DNA from: Paramacrobiotus metropolitanus
Lineage: Eukaryota > Tardigrada > Eutardigrada > Parachela > Macrobiotidae
Direction of reading: 5' to 3'
Assembly: GCF_019649055.1 (NCBI RefSeq)
Contig: NW_026570225.1
Span: forward strand, 1,426,001-1,490,000
Length of the DNA stretch: 64,000 nt
In this document: piece by piece, positions 1-13,320 of the stretch
How positions within the stretch are numbered: position 1 is the first letter of the stretch
How the letters are laid out: each line of letters starts with the position of its first letter
Notes under the pieces: model-generated
Seen by the model: the letters and a program-made list of their open reading frames with translations, nothing else
Told to the model about the DNA's origin: nothing
Database searches by the model: none
Program-made: the position numbers and the translations under genes

Positions 1-835
1 TGACCTGGCGTATGTACGAGTAGTTTTGGATTAGCTTCGGATTCAGAGTAGAATCCTTCGGCTATTACAGCAATTTCGAAATGGTACTCGATGTATTTGT
101 CCAGGCCGCTGATGGCTAAAGAGGGCTCCGAAGGTTCTGTTCCAGTAGAATTCCACTCGTCTCTGGATGCGTTCTTGGACTGATAACGACATACCAATGA
201 TGTGATATTTACGTCATTCAGATTGTTTGTTCAGCTGGGCGACACCTTTGCCAAAGCCATCAACTGCGGAGGACCTTGTTGACCGGCAGTTGTAGAGGTC
301 CGGCCGGGATTGCCTTGCATGTAGTGGACAATGTCCAGCAGACCTTCGCCAGTGCAGGGCTCTTTCGACACGGCGATAGTGAATATCAAATGGGGTTTGT
401 GCCTTTGTGGCCGTTGGTGGCAGAGACAAAATACTGCAGTGTTGAACGAGCACCGTTAGCTTTACTCTACATAATATTGCCATCAAAAACCACAGGCTGA
501 TGTTATTCACCGGAGATTTACAATGATTTATGTTTGAAATCAGACACAGAAGCATCCTTCAGACTTTCTTTGTAGAACATCAGAAAAACTACATCAGAAT
601 ATCCGAGTTTATTCAACTCGGTACAAAGCCGCCCTATCCACACAGAACTGAAACGGCTTGGCTGGACTACAAAATTTTCCTAAAAACTCATCGCCTTTTT
701 TTTACAAACCATGTCCTGCACGCAGTATTTCCGAAGGCGGATGCTTGGTATTAATGCTGAAGTCCGCTAGAACCGTTTCATCCGTGACCTTTGCTCTATA
801 CATAACTTCGGCTGCGAACTTGTGAGATTAATTCC
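1..835 (-). pseudogene. Fibronectin type III domain segment, disrupted, entering from the left edge
   Basis: Reading the minus strand, 230 down to 1 encodes a good fibronectin type III (FN3) domain: a tyrosine in a CRYQS-like C strand, a conserved Trp (DEW), the ISGLDKYIEYHFEIAV core and a closing VHTPG. The same frame continues upstream to about 390 with a typical FN3 start (GPPQLMALAKVSPS), but a TGA at 231-233 falls where FN3 domains carry their first conserved Trp. About 160 nt further upstream, near 391-394, a one-base frame slip separates a second FN3 ending (YFVSATNGHKGTNP, about 394-440). Two more coding-like stretches lie at about 525-650 and 725-835, but I could not join them in phase. 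FN3 repeats occur in cell-surface receptors and adhesion proteins; the family here is unknown. It could be a pseudogene, a gene with sequence errors, or a gene in which a 66-nt intron removes the stop. The rest lies outside the window. Confidence 0.45.
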
Positions 836-999
836 ATCAGCTTTCTCTGAACCGAGCTTTGTGAGTCGCTATGAAGCCACCGAATTCCCTTATATCGGCC
901 TAAAGGAATTCAAGTTTGCCGCAAACTGGTATATTTTCTAACGACAGAATGTCCGATCGACAGGTATGGAACCGCTCCATAATATTATTTAGCTTTAGC

Positions 1000-1050
1000 G
1001 CCATCGCATCGCTAATAGGGACGAATCGCATCGCATCGCTAATAGGGACC
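1000..1050. repeat. Short direct tandem repeat (about 26-bp unit)
   Basis: The motif atcgcatcgctaatagggac occurs twice in immediate succession (about 1004-1023 and 1030-1049), the second preceded by an extra atcgc. No gene overlaps it. It looks like a simple replication-slippage duplication. Confidence 0.5.
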
Positions 1051-4004
1051 GTTTGGTTGCTGCATGTAAGCAGAAAGTCCATCAGCTACAGTGACAACTG
1101 ACAACCTGGTCGATTATTGAATTTTAACATCACAAATGCCGGCAATCCATGTCTCCCATTAAACTCGGTGTAATTCGCTCACTGGACAAGTCGTGATCAA
1201 TTAACGACGGAGCACCGTCTTTTCGTGATCCGATTCTTTGGCGGTCTTGTTCAGCATCACCTGTACGTGTTGGCACCGTATAAGCGAACTGCAGTAACCA
1301 TGTGGTGGAGCACTATTACTTTTAGGCTATTAATTTTATGTTTTGTGATCCACCGTACATGTACAGAATACTACAGATAGTAATGTATATTAACAACGGT
1401 GTACAAATTGTTTCGAAAACAGATGAAATCAGATATTTTTATTTTTAGACAACTCAACCAAATCAACTGTAGTCTGTAGATCAACTTTAACAGGCAATAC
1501 CCACCAAAATGACATAATTAAGGTGCAAGCGCAGGCACACTACTTTTATCATTAGAACGACAGTGACTTTTAGAATAACATGCTAATACCTAACAAGGTC
1601 TTACTTTCTCATTAGTGGTTTACCGTACAATCAGCTCCTGGGAGATCTGGCGCTTGCAGATCAGGGTTCACTGGCAATAAATTGTTCCGTTTCCAGACAT
1701 GTCTGTAGTGAATTTAGTAATTGCCTGTCATAATGTCACTTATACGGCCAGCTTGAAAACTTGAATGGAATCTGGCGGAATCTTATAGACTATCAGTTTG
1801 TTATGAGAGCACCTACGTCGACGTAGTTCATTAAAAGAATTGCTTTAATGATTTGTCATGTTCAGGATTGCTGGCCAACGAAAAAATAATGAACTCCTGC
1901 TCGCTAATCCATCTTGATAACAAGGATAAGATACATCTTGCTTCTGTGACAGTTGCGATCAAATTAGCCGACCACTAATGGATTAAGACACGAAATGTGA
2001 TCTGCAAGGAATGCGATACTAAAATAATCACCTCCATCCATCTGAATAAACGCTGTGCATAAATCACACTGTTTAAGCAGAGACAAACTTAGCATTTCCG
2101 TCTAGATTTCTACCGATTTATTTACATGTTTATTAATCTTTGAAGAGTTGGAAAAGCAGCCGTTTTCGGCATGGTTAGAATCTTATTTGAATTGCTGAGC
2201 CAGCGCTGCGTTCAAAATAGAACGATTTGCATAAATATATTAACTGTTATAATGTACAATATAATATGTGTATGCTTACAACTATTATTTTGTACGATAT
2301 TTTCGCGTGCAAGTGTCTTGCAAGTTTGACATATCTTCCTGGTAAAGGTGGGCAGAATTGTACACAATGCAAATATTGTGCTCGATCGTACGATTGCGCT
2401 GGGTATCGCAAAGGTAAATTCGCCAATGACCACTGCTTCTACGAGAAGCCTTTTACAGAACCTTACCCAATTTTGTTTAAAAAATGCTGCCCATGTTTTC
2501 TTTAGGTTTTGAATGAAGCGCGTTGGATTTTTTCGTTCTGGAACTTCTGAACAACTGCTGTCTCCAGCAAAGACATATGTGTGTGTACTTGCTAGCTGAA
2601 TAAACGTTCGACTCCGTACAATCTATCCTGTTTTCTTAATGAAAGAAATTTCCGATTTCAGCACACGACGAGCTGTCTTGTTGTGTGTAAGTTGTAACTG
2701 ACACGTTTCACAATATGGGAGACATCACAGTTTGGACAATTCGTATGTCAGTTCGAATGGAGAGTGCTCAGCGATGACAAACGCTCCTAGCGTCAGGTCA
2801 CAAATGGAATGTCCAGAATGGATGCAATGGCCTCGGTCAAATGAGGTCTCCTTCACAAAGGAATGTATGAAACATGCTAATTTTGGGTAGTTTGTCGCCT
2901 GTGCGTTATCTAATATCAACATCTTAATGCTCTGGATGACACTCATTGATTTACCACTGCAGCACCAGTCGGCTAATTACCACAGCTGATTAATCGCCTT
3001 TGGCCTCTAGAATTGTCCTTAATTGACCGAGAATAAGCCTCCAATACGAGCACTTTCGCAAAATCAAGTTGCACATTTTGTTGCTGTCAGCATGTGCACT
3101 TTAGTTTTTCTCTTAAAATTATATTGTAGCTGTTATTAGCCGATTAGTGGGTCTATATAATACCAATACAACGAAAGTTTTGGCGTAAATTCCAAGACAA
3201 AGTTCAAGAGTCTCATACGTCCCATGGTTATGCATAAAAAACGCAACGACACGAGGTCACATGTTCTTTGATTGTCGTGATGCGTACTGGTTAGCTAATG
3301 TCAGAATCCGTTACCAGTTTAATAACAGCTAATCCTGCTGCATGCGTTCGTCGTTTTTCGAAAAGCTTCTTGTCTGTAAGATTGAATCACAGCAGGAAAC
3401 TAGAGCTAGGGAATATTTTGTAGTTAAAGAAGATACACTTCCGCAAACTATTTTGTTGCACGTTTCCATCTATCGCGACCGACCGTAACTACCGACCGTA
3501 ACTACCGTATGCGCGCATAGTCACACATGGTCGGGGTGGATGCTTGCAGACGGATGCTACAGTTGGTTATTAGCTGGGTCGGGCACATCCTTCAACACAA
3601 AGGACCATCGCGCACTGCGAATCAGCATCCAATCCATCAGCTGACACCATTTCATTTCATCCGTATCGCCACCTCTGCCGCTGTTTATTGAGGCCTCTTT
3701 CTTCCTGGCCGATGAAAAGCGTCTTAAGGTGGCATTTTCGTGTAGCGCACTGCGCACATATGTGCAAATCAACTGCCAACTGAATGTTTATTTCACACCC
3801 GGTTGTTAAAGTTGCTGTACCCGCGTGGACGACCAGTCGCTGCTGTCCTCTGATGCGAGAATATAAGACAACACTTCCGTTCTCAACTTGCACATTTTCA
3901 GCCGGTCTTTTACACAGGCGATTATTTTCTTCGTTAATTCACTAACAAGGTGTTATTGGCTGAATAATTCTCTCCAGAGACCACTGAGTGACAATTGTCT
4001 CCAA
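1051..4004. other. Intergenic stretch, no supported gene
   Basis: I see no exon chain on either strand. The open frames here are short, lack recognisable motifs and have no plausible splice partners. A small tandem duplication of accgaccgtaact lies near 3479-3508. The final few hundred bases are presumably the 5' flank and leader of the T-box gene starting at 4005. Confidence 0.4.
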
Positions 4005-7000
4005 ATGGATCCTACGGGCTTATTTAATAGTGGCACTTTGTCGGCCTTTCAACGCACCGGCCCAATTACTACCGCGGCTGATTTCCATCCTTATCTCGAC
4101 TGGCTGGGATCATTTCCTGTGCCCACTATTAAAGAAATGGAAGGTACATTATTAAATTTTTGTACTTACTGTGCGATGCGGTACATTTTTAGGTCACTGC
4201 ATCGTTTTCTTACAGCATGTTCGCACCCCGTTATAACTTTTGGAGAACCGCTTTAATGTGTCAGTGGGATATAGAAAAGGTCATGCGATATAATCTGTTG
4301 TTTATAAACCGTTATGTGGACATATTAAATCGTGTGTCACAATATCTTAAGTGAAAATTAATCTGTTGCCATAATATTATTTTATTTTTTACGTGTGCAT
4401 TGGCTAGGCATATTCTGTAAGGAACAGTGAGTTTTGGCAGAATTCAAACTGAAATAATATCCTTTTCAGTCACATTGTTATTCTTGAAACTAAACATATC
4501 AGATTTCGCCAATATGCATTATTACAGTAAACAAAATTCGTTAGCGTGTTTTCTTTCATCGTGACCATTGCAGTTGTGAATGTGGAATACATATGTATTT
4601 ATGTATCTGTTTTGTTTAATATTTCCGCAGCAAACTATTCGTGAGTTTAATTTTTAACAAGGTCAGTGTATCCAGATCAGTATCGTTCGGCCGTAACTAA
4701 CTTGCTACTGCCACCGCGGGTCGTTTAGGCAGCAGTTTATCTCCGTTCCACATCTTTACATCCATAAACATGTTATGCATATTTTTATCCAGCGCATATC
4801 ATAACGATCAGCGCAGCGTTATTAATAAACTGTAACGATCACCCATACTGCGATTCTCAGGCTCACACTACGCCTTTACAGCCAGAAAACTCATTCATTA
4901 GTTCTGCTCGATCTTCAAACTACAGCTAGTTTCCTGCAAACGACACAGTTGCCGTATGACAGTACTGTGACCTTTCTTTTTCTAGCTTGTCTGATGAATG
5001 CCACACAGGGAGCCAGTTCGCCTCGCGATCGAATTATGGCCGAACTGGCATCAGAGAAACGGAATAGTCCAGCGGAGAAATTCATCACATCGGAAGAGAA
5101 TGATGAGGACGATTGCAGTTCGGAAGATGAGGAAGGCTCCAAATTACCCAAGCCAAGAGCGCATGTAGGAAAAAGGGACGGGAAAAGGAGCTCGACGTCG
5201 CCTACGCCGCATCAACCTTCGGAACAACCGAAGCCGCTCCATCCAAAACTCATGACGGTGGATGCGGTGCTCGAGACGAAAAACTTGTGGGATGAGTTCA
5301 ATGAACTCGGGACGGAAATGATTGTTACAAAGGTAAAAGAGCAATGATTCGGAAATGTAAGAAAACAGCGTAAACCGACATTGCGAATATTTTTTATAGT
5401 ATTATTCCATAATTCCGTTATGCTGTTATCTTGACCGACTTGTAGCTCATAATGAGGCGAAAACCGAAAAGGCTCGATGAAATTTATGATGTTCACTTTA
5501 AAAAAACCAAGTTTTCCAGCAATAACTACTGCAGTAGGCATAATGCAGCCGCAGACTGTAAGTAAGATCGAAACCTACGACCGGTCAAAATGTTAAACCG
5601 TACGTTAACACAGAAAAACTAATGAAAATTACCGCAAAAGATTGCTTTGCTGCTAAAACTGGTGCTTTTGCCTACAAATTGTGCTTTGGCAGCTACTACT
5701 AACACCGATAAATGATTGGCTAAATATGACTTGTACCAATACAAACTGAGTCGCTTTCAAACAGTAACAAAACAAATAAGGCAATGTTTGGCTGTTTTTT
5801 TGCTGAATTATTACGACAGTAGCTTTACTGATTAACGTTATTCTTATGGTTGGAAATTACAACATATCCCTATTTTAACTTAAGCTGTGTTTGCCCCAGC
5901 TCTAAGACTATGCAGTATAATGAGTATTGAGTAAGTATCAACTGGACTGAACTGCCTTTAATACTTTGTATTACAGCCATACCAAAAAGGAAAAACCTTT
6001 TACTAGTTTGAAAGCTGCCTCGATTATGCCTTAACAGACTAGATGCACTTTGAAGTTTGAATGGTAGCCCCTTTTTTGTTGTTATAGAGAATGCATAAAA
6101 TACAATAATTTGTTAATCAGCTTATAACATTACCGCACAGCAAGTCCTTAAACCAAACTTGGAGCGATTTAAAGCGAGTATGAATATAGATATTATTACA
6201 TTCACCTTTAAGCGACTGATCATGGTAGTGAGTTATACTGTAGAACGGGTTGTACGTACTCATATAAAATGTAGTTTCAAAGAAAGGTTCTCGCTACAAG
6301 GTATGCTTCGTGATCAGGACGTTTTGGGTAATAAACTTTGAGTACAAATACAATAGATATTGTACGAGCACTATATAATATGCTCAGTATGATGCGACAG
6401 CGCAATGTAAAACGTGAATGTCTTAAAATAGATCGTCGCTTGCGTGATGCTGACGACGGTCGGTAGCGTCGTTTCGGTGGTAGAGCGATGATGTTGGTAA
6501 TTGGGATGTTGATGTAGGCAGGTCGCAGGATGTTTCCAACATTTCAAGTCAAGCTGTTCGGAATGGATCCCAGTGCCGATTACATGCTGATGATGGATTT
6601 CGTACCCGTTGACGACAAACGCTGGCGATATGCTTTTGGAAGCAGTTCCTGGGTCGTCGCCGGCAAAGCCGATGCGGTATGTACACAGAGATAAAGCCTT
6701 AAAAACCCTTAATTCGTTTGTTTTCGTGATGCTGACCAATGACCATTATGCAATTATTTAAAAATATACTGCATTTATTTACAAGTATGGCAGTTACTGA
6801 TTGTACTGCAGTTTTTTCGAATTAAGACATACTCTGCATATGTTTTTATTTGTCTTTTGTTTTCGTTCTCGTCAAAATCTTTTCATCACCAAATACTGGA
6901 ATGGTTTTGGCATTAGCTATAGTGTGATACGGCTATAGTAAGTTCTTGGGATTAGCTAACATTAGACTCGCACTTTGAGTGCGGTAAGGAAAATGTTAAT

Positions 7001-8693
7001 AAATGGTATGCCCAGGCCTCGTAGCTTGCCTTCTTCCTTACAGTTCCTATACGCTTTCCCGTATATAGTTACTGTATTCCGGACTTCGCTAAAACGCTGA
7101 CTACAGTCTAGCCGTCTAGGAATAATTCTAGAATTCTCTTCGTTCATTCATTACAAAAGAGCGTAACGGGTTTCACATTAAAAATCCCGCATATTAATTT
7201 TTGGGCACTGAGGCACTGAACCAAGTTTACAGATTACAACAGTAAGCGATCGACTAAGATTTTGTTTTTCACAATACACAATGGATATGCATAAAAATGT
7301 TAAGAACGTTATTAGAACATGCCCCCAAGAATCCATGTCCATCCCGATTCACCGGCAAAAGGCGTACACTGGACGAAACAGGTTGTTAGCTTTGATAAGT
7401 TAAAACTTACCAACAACCAACTGGACGACAACGGACATGTACGTACAACCTGACATTGCAAAGTTGACCTTTTTCGCACATATCACTTCCCAGCTCATAA
7501 TCATTTAGCTTTTCTTCACCGCATCGTATGTACAGATAATCCTGAATTCGATGCATCGTTATCAACCACGTTTTCACGCCGTTTATGTCGGGAGCAAAGA
7601 TGAGAACATGTCGCTGACGGAAAACTTTAAGACATTTGTTTTCAACGAGTGTCGCTTTTGGGCTGTCACCGCCTACCAGAACCATCGCGTAAGCGAGAAG
7701 CACATTCAGTTTTGCATCTAAATGCGGAAAAAGCTCACAATCTTGATGATTCTCTTGCAGATTACCCAGCTAAAAATCGCCAGCAATCCGTTTGCCAAAG
7801 GTCAGTTCTAAAACAAGGAGACCACTTTTTCCAAAACAAAGTATAGATGTGGTGACGACAATTTCTTGCTATTTTTATTGCAGGATTTCGAGACTGCGAT
7901 ACAGATGACTGGTACAAGAATCTCTTTATGAAAGCGTTTCCAGAACCTATTTGTTGAGAGGGTAGTGGTTTTTCCGCAGCTCGGTGACAGAAGTGTTGAC
8001 AAATTCACAACAAAGCCAACGTCGCGTGGTCGAGTCGGCGTCAGCCTGCATGACACGCCCATCGCCTTATCCTTTGATGTCGCAAAGTGCATCTCCCGGG
8101 ACTATGTCTTCCGCTGCTTCCTTTTACAGCCAATTCAAAGCTACCAAAGGTCAGCAACAAGGGACCCAATACCGTGATGCAGGAATTTGCGCCTGCGCTT
8201 GTTATAAGAAGTCGAGCTATTTAACTTTTTACGGCGTATTTATTGCATATTTGATTTTCTTTTAGTTTGCTTTACAAGCGCAGAAAATGGTGTTTTCGAA
8301 ACAACGCATCAGTATGATATGGCTGCATGATAATTATTATTCTTTCTTTCAGACACACTAAACGGTTCAGCTGATCTTGTGGCCAGGATCTTCAATCCTC
8401 CGCTGTCCAGTGACGCAATCCAGTCGGTTCAGTTCAGCTCCGGAAGTCCGCTTTCTCCACAAACCACACCTACCTCCCCGACATTTACCTATGGAATGGA
8501 TGCCTACACGTCACCCTATACCGGTTCCGATGTCTGCTCGTACATGAGCAGCGCAAGCCTGTCGTCGCTACATAATCCCAGACCCGCTCCTTATCCGCGA
8601 CCGTCATCCGTTTATCCTTATGGATACTATGGACAAAATACCGCACGACAACTGGCATCGTATAAATACCCCTGTTCGGGGCATCAGTATTAG
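4005..8693 (+). CDS. Tbx1: T-box transcription factor, Tbx1/10 (org-1) subfamily
   Basis: Nine exons: 4005-4143, 4986-5332, 6518-6676, 7316-7438, 7536-7688, 7761-7800, 7884-7911, 7980-8149, 8353-8693. They give 1500 nt and 499 residues with all phases matching. The T-box spans residues about 147-329: it opens with [16 protein letters not shown], continues with [39 protein letters not shown] and [27 protein letters not shown]. These blocks match vertebrate TBX1/TBX10 and fly org-1 more closely than TBX20 or Brachyury. The first half (residues 47-120) is acidic and Ser-rich. The C-terminus is Ser/Pro/Tyr-rich and keeps an RPAPYPRP block like the TBX1 tail. T-box proteins bind TCACACCT-type DNA elements; Tbx1/org-1 acts in pharyngeal and visceral or alary muscle development. 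Exon 1 is the least certain, supported only by phase (1 to 1) and an ATG with no upstream alternative. Exon 7 to 8 gives Asp-Cys where the family has Asp-Trp. Confidence 0.93.
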
Positions 8694-9360
8694 CTGTACT
8701 TATTGTTTTACATGTCGGATGGCACTCTTGTTGCGAAGTTAAAATTTATTTCACCGTAGCTGTACATATTAATTGTAAGTGCTCGTGTAAAACTACGAAC
8801 TGTCAAAATACTCTATTTAACTGTTGCTTTTTGCTGTTGTTTTTTTGTTTGACTTCAGAGGCTGTGACCGTCGTACATGGAGTTTGGTATAAAAAATGGT
8901 TTTAAAAAGCTACATAAATGAAGTTTGTCAGTATTAAGCATAGCCAGTCAATTAGTTCCAATTACAAGTACTTACCATACTCCTGACTACTTCCGACCGG
9001 TCAGCCTCTAATATGCAAGCCTACGAAGTTCAAGTCTTGTTTTACAAACATAACTTTTTTCATCAATATATGCCGCGCATCATTGTTCAAAAACTCAGTT
9101 TATTGCACTAGTTTCTTTCTTGTTGCTTTACTGTACAAATATGACTTCACACTCAGCATAACAAATACAATTCTTCATGAGATCAGACCATTTGCTGCCA
9201 CGAAAAAAACAAAATTATAATCTTCACAGTGTTGTATCAGTAAAAGTAAAATTTGCTGATAAAAAATGGAACCAAAGCTTTCGGCGGCACATTGGAACCA
9301 GGCCAGAGGTGTCTTCAATTCACCGGCGAGAAAGAGCGTGATACTTAACACGGACATATA
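8694..9360. other. Gap between convergent genes
   Basis: This is the 3' flank of the T-box gene and of the minus-strand membrane-protein gene ending at 9361, so it should hold both 3' UTRs. No repeat or additional exon is evident. Confidence 0.4.
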
Positions 9361-10405
9361 TTAAAATTGATATTCCGCCTCGAAGAGCTCAAGGGTATCA
9401 GCTGTACTTGCTCTTCTTTTTTGCTGCAGTCGTGCATTGACTTTCAGGAGGACAAACAAGGTTAATGTTAATATCGTTCCCATTATCACAGCAGCTGCCA
9501 GTCCAGCTAAAAACATGAAAGGCAATTGAAGGCGTGGGTGTAACCATTTTTTCTAATCATCATAACTGACGCTAATCCGTTTCATAAATTTATTTTACAT
9601 AAAATTAAAGCTCTAAAGGTGATGTAATTAAGCTTAAATTTAGATGTTAAAAAATCTACCATGCTACATAAAATTGACATCTTTTCTTTGAACAAGTGGA
9701 AAATTTTAGGAAAATCTAAACCTGTTTAGAAAATTCGAATTTGGAATTGGTCAGCAGAAGTTTGAGTTTGAAATCAAATTACAATTTGCCAATTAACCCT
9801 TAGCATTACGTTTACACAATTTTAACCTTTTAGTAAGTTTTAAAAGAAGAGCAGTTTTGTGAACTGAAACGTGATCCATGATACGACCTTGATAGGCACC
9901 CATATGCATAGTTTGACACAAAATTTATGGCAACATCGTCATTTCTACACACTCTAGTCAATATTATTCTCCTTATGGCTATTTTTTTCATCAAGTACTT
10001 ACTAGCCGTATTTGCCGTGTGATGAAGAAATGCGATAAAATGTTGTTTGTCCTCCGGCGAGAAGTGCAGCGCATTGTCCATGGTACCTTCATCCAGCATG
10101 ACAACGTGTGCGTAAATGGCTGTTCCGGTTAAGAGAACACTGATCCCAGTTTGCATTAAGATCACCGCAATCAGTAAACATCCGCTCTTCATCCGCACCG
10201 CAAACTTCCCCATGACACCGGTTACCAACATGATCATGGCGAAGCACACTGTCACTGTGGAGGCCACACGCGACGTCTGGAACGCTAAGGGATAAATCCG
10301 GAAGAATGTCCCCGATACCGGAAATGAAGAAAATGCCGACAAGCCGATGTAGAAAAAATACAGGGACAAACCAATGTAAAACAGGTAGAAGACGTATAAA
10401 AATAA
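9361..10405 (-). CDS. Four-transmembrane protein of unknown family, 5' end not found
   Basis: Two exons join cleanly (10405-10003, then 9506-9361; donor TA|gtaagt, acceptor ttttag, phase 1). They encode about 182 residues with four hydrophobic segments: a Phe/Tyr-rich first helix (FLYVFYLFYIGLSLYFFYIG), a second (STVTVCFAMIMLVTGVMG), a third (CLLIAVILMQTGISVLLTG) and a fourth in the last exon (GLAAAVIMGTILTLTLFVLL). A short loop between helices 3 and 4 and a charged tail (QQKRRASTADTLELF) follow. The 10405 boundary is a presumed acceptor (ctgcag); no in-frame ATG exists upstream, so at least one 5' exon is missing from my model. The topology resembles tetraspan proteins, but the Cys-Cys-Gly signature of true tetraspanins is absent. 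I do not recognise the family, so no function is assigned. Confidence 0.6.
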
Positions 10406-13295
10406 CTGCAGCCAGTTCAATCCGATTGACAGACGTCGCTATATAACCAAAGAAGCCAAAATAGTTATCAACATTACCAGAATGAGTTAGGTAATATAAA
10501 GGGAATTTAGCTTTCCCACCCACGCACACATGCATATTTTATAATCAATTTAAAATTGTATTCACGCACGGTAAAGGTCAGGTTTGCAAGGAGGATGTTT
10601 TTCCCAATCAGGTAATTAGGTAGCGGAAGTTGCAACATAATTATAGCAACTAAATAAATTTAAGCATTGTTAAAATTAACAGTCAAGAAATGTCAGCCAA
10701 TATTAATTCAGCACCTTAGCCTCTACACCAGACCATGGAACACTGTTAGGGCTATAGTACTTACTACTACTCAGTCAGTAATACCTGCATGGACGTTATC
10801 GATGCAAATCTGGTTACCAAAAGTTTTCGTATAAGAAAGTTTGTGTCAAGCCGTCAACTGTGGTTAACTTTTAATAATAGATGAATCAGCAGCTTATTCA
10901 TGCAAGCAAAAGGGACAAACCGAGATACAATATAAAATTTTTGGCAGATTCGTTCAAAACAATAATTAACAATTCTGTGTAACAAAAGTATCCGGCCTAT
11001 ATACATAGTCCAGCGAGTGTGGAAAATCACGAGGCGCACAAACTACATACAATTATAGAGTTTATATCAGTACCTGATAGAGATCGACCTCCACGGTGTT
11101 GCATCGGAACCAGTTCATCCTGGATTGCGCTTGTGCGCGATCATCGGCAGCAAATCCTGATAATCGTTATGTTTAGCCGTAATCTTTCCACCTTTACCGT
11201 TCTTCGGTTGAAGAAATCCGAGAACTTGTGCAGTCTAGATGCTTTATTACTCCAGCATGCTTGTTCAGCACCGTCTTTGTGATAAAATCAAGAATATTAC
11301 GCGCACAAAGAGCAGGTTTGTAATCCACAGTAATGTGAGTACCTTACATTGTCTACACAGTTGGTAGAATAATTACGCTGACAGATTGGTTTCAGGTGGC
11401 AAAGCTTGCGTTTCCGCTTTTTACAGTGGTAGTGATACCGTGAACGCCTGCGAGCGGTAAAATGTATGCATACGCATGTACTGAGTTCCACGCCGGACGG
11501 TCAAGACGGAAAACTTGCTGTACAGTACTTACAGTCTAACCTGCACCGTAGAATAAAATACGGTACATATACGATTATATTACTGTATACATAGAACGAT
11601 ATCTTGCTCGCACAAAATGTATGTACACAGAGCAAATTAAATACTATTGCCAAGCTTTATGGAGCTTTACGTACCTAAATCCACCATTCCACACCCAGCG
11701 CACAGCGACGAACAACACAACAAAAGTCGTATTTGTAATCCCAAAACGGCAGTGAATGGATTTATAAGGCCATTATAAAGCGTTAACGAATCTGTAGTCC
11801 AACAATCCCACAGCGGGAGTATCGACTTCGTAAAGGGTAGAAAAGCGGTTGATATGCTCAGTGTGAGCGTACAATGTACATGGGCTATACACCGCTGAAA
11901 TCATTTTGGCACTCCATAATTCTACGCAGCCCTTGATGTGCGGTTTTTCCCATTTAATCAGTCATTTATTTCCCATCTGGAGGATTTTTGTTTAATGACT
12001 TATCCCTTACATTTTCACCTCTCAACATTGTTTACTCTTATGTCACAGCGCCTCTGGAGCCTGGACAAACGGGCGTCATAAATGGCAAGCGCGGTGTAAT
12101 GTTGTGTAACTCGAGTTCTTCCCGGATGACCTTCCCTTTTCCCTGTCAATACTATTCTTAGAAACACTTTAACATTCTCTTAAGACTTTCTGAATTAAAT
12201 CGTTTTTGCAATTTAAATGTACTTATCTACCAAATTACTACCCCAATGTATCAAATAATTTATTTAAACTGCCGACAAGCTAGACGCCAGCGACAGACAG
12301 ACAGTCTGACAAGTTATTTCATACCTGTACCCCGATGATACCATACTACCAAACTCGTTAAAGATTACTGTGTTTTATTTTACGGGTACTCGTACAATAG
12401 GTTCTGCTTCTAATTTTTTAAAAGCGCACAGTTCTGTATTAACGAGTGAACGAATACCTATAATGCCAAAAAAAGCGTGGCAAATTAATAGCGGTTATTA
12501 ATTTTTTCCGCAAGTCCAAACAAATGTTGTGTCAATTCAGATCTTTCGAACATCTATACGATGTTTTATATGACCTAAGTCCTTAAGTAACGAAAATGTT
12601 AAGGAAACCAGCCAAACAAACTATGCTAATTGGTAGCAAAGATAATTAATTCCGTTTCGTATAGTTACCCTACCCGATTACGCCTTTGCGCGCACAAAAT
12701 CGTTACCATTAATAATTTATTTGTTGATGTAAATGAACTAAAAATAGTTAAAGCGATCGCAAGCTTCGCGATTTTTTAATTGCAGCACATCGCAGTCCAA
12801 GGAACGTGATTTGCTTTGAAATTTTATGCACGTTTCATGCAGTATGAAAATGCTGAACGATGTTTCTTACCATGTACTGAAATACAACTACTCGCACATA
12901 TGCAACCATGATTCTTTCTTTGTATGCGGAAAACTAATCGGCAAGGAATAAATTAGCGCCGATCGAAGAGGAATTTTATAGGGCCGCCACAGGGCACAGT
13001 TGTCTAAGCATGGTCGTATTTATTTGATGGGCATTGTCATTCACACATTCACAATCGTATGTACCAAGCGCTTTTCACGCCCGCTTGATCAGTTAGCATT
13101 AGAAGCCTGTATTAACATCTAACGCGAAAAAGCTCGGTTTGGATGGGCTGGTTGGATTATTTCTTCTCTTGTTGAATTCACAAGTCAGTTGAACATGCAG
13201 CCAGCTTGCAGATGCGGATTCCAGCATAGAGCGTAAATCCCATTAGGCTTTTCATTTGTGTTTCCACCGAAATGACTAAAGATTACTGTAGCAGC
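10406..13295. other. Long intergenic stretch without supported genes
   Basis: It is A+T-rich, and no frame longer than about 90 codons shows protein-like composition or splice partners. It should contain the missing 5' exon(s) of the membrane-protein gene to the left and the promoter of ZC4H2 to the right, neither of which I can place. Confidence 0.4.
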
Positions 13296-13320
13296 AGAGA
13301 GAAAGATTATCTTTCTCTCT
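13296..13320. repeat. Perfect inverted repeat (12-bp arms, 1-base spacer)
   Basis: The arms agagagaaagat and atctttctctct flank a single T, giving a 25-bp palindromic GA/CT-rich element about 220 bp upstream of the ZC4H2 start codon. It could form a hairpin or serve as a dimeric binding site for a GA-binding factor; the sequence alone cannot decide. Confidence 0.6.

Noticed and set aside
2227-2505. Cys-rich plus-strand frame of about 92 codons
   Set aside because: The frame opens at a TTG rather than an ATG. The cysteines show no regular spacing, there is no signal peptide and no splice partner, and an overlapping frame exists on the other strand.
10854-11491. Short frames considered as the missing first exon of the four-helix membrane protein
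   Set aside because: None ends with a donor in the required phase 0 next to a convincing start and hydrophobic lead, so no 5' exon is claimed.
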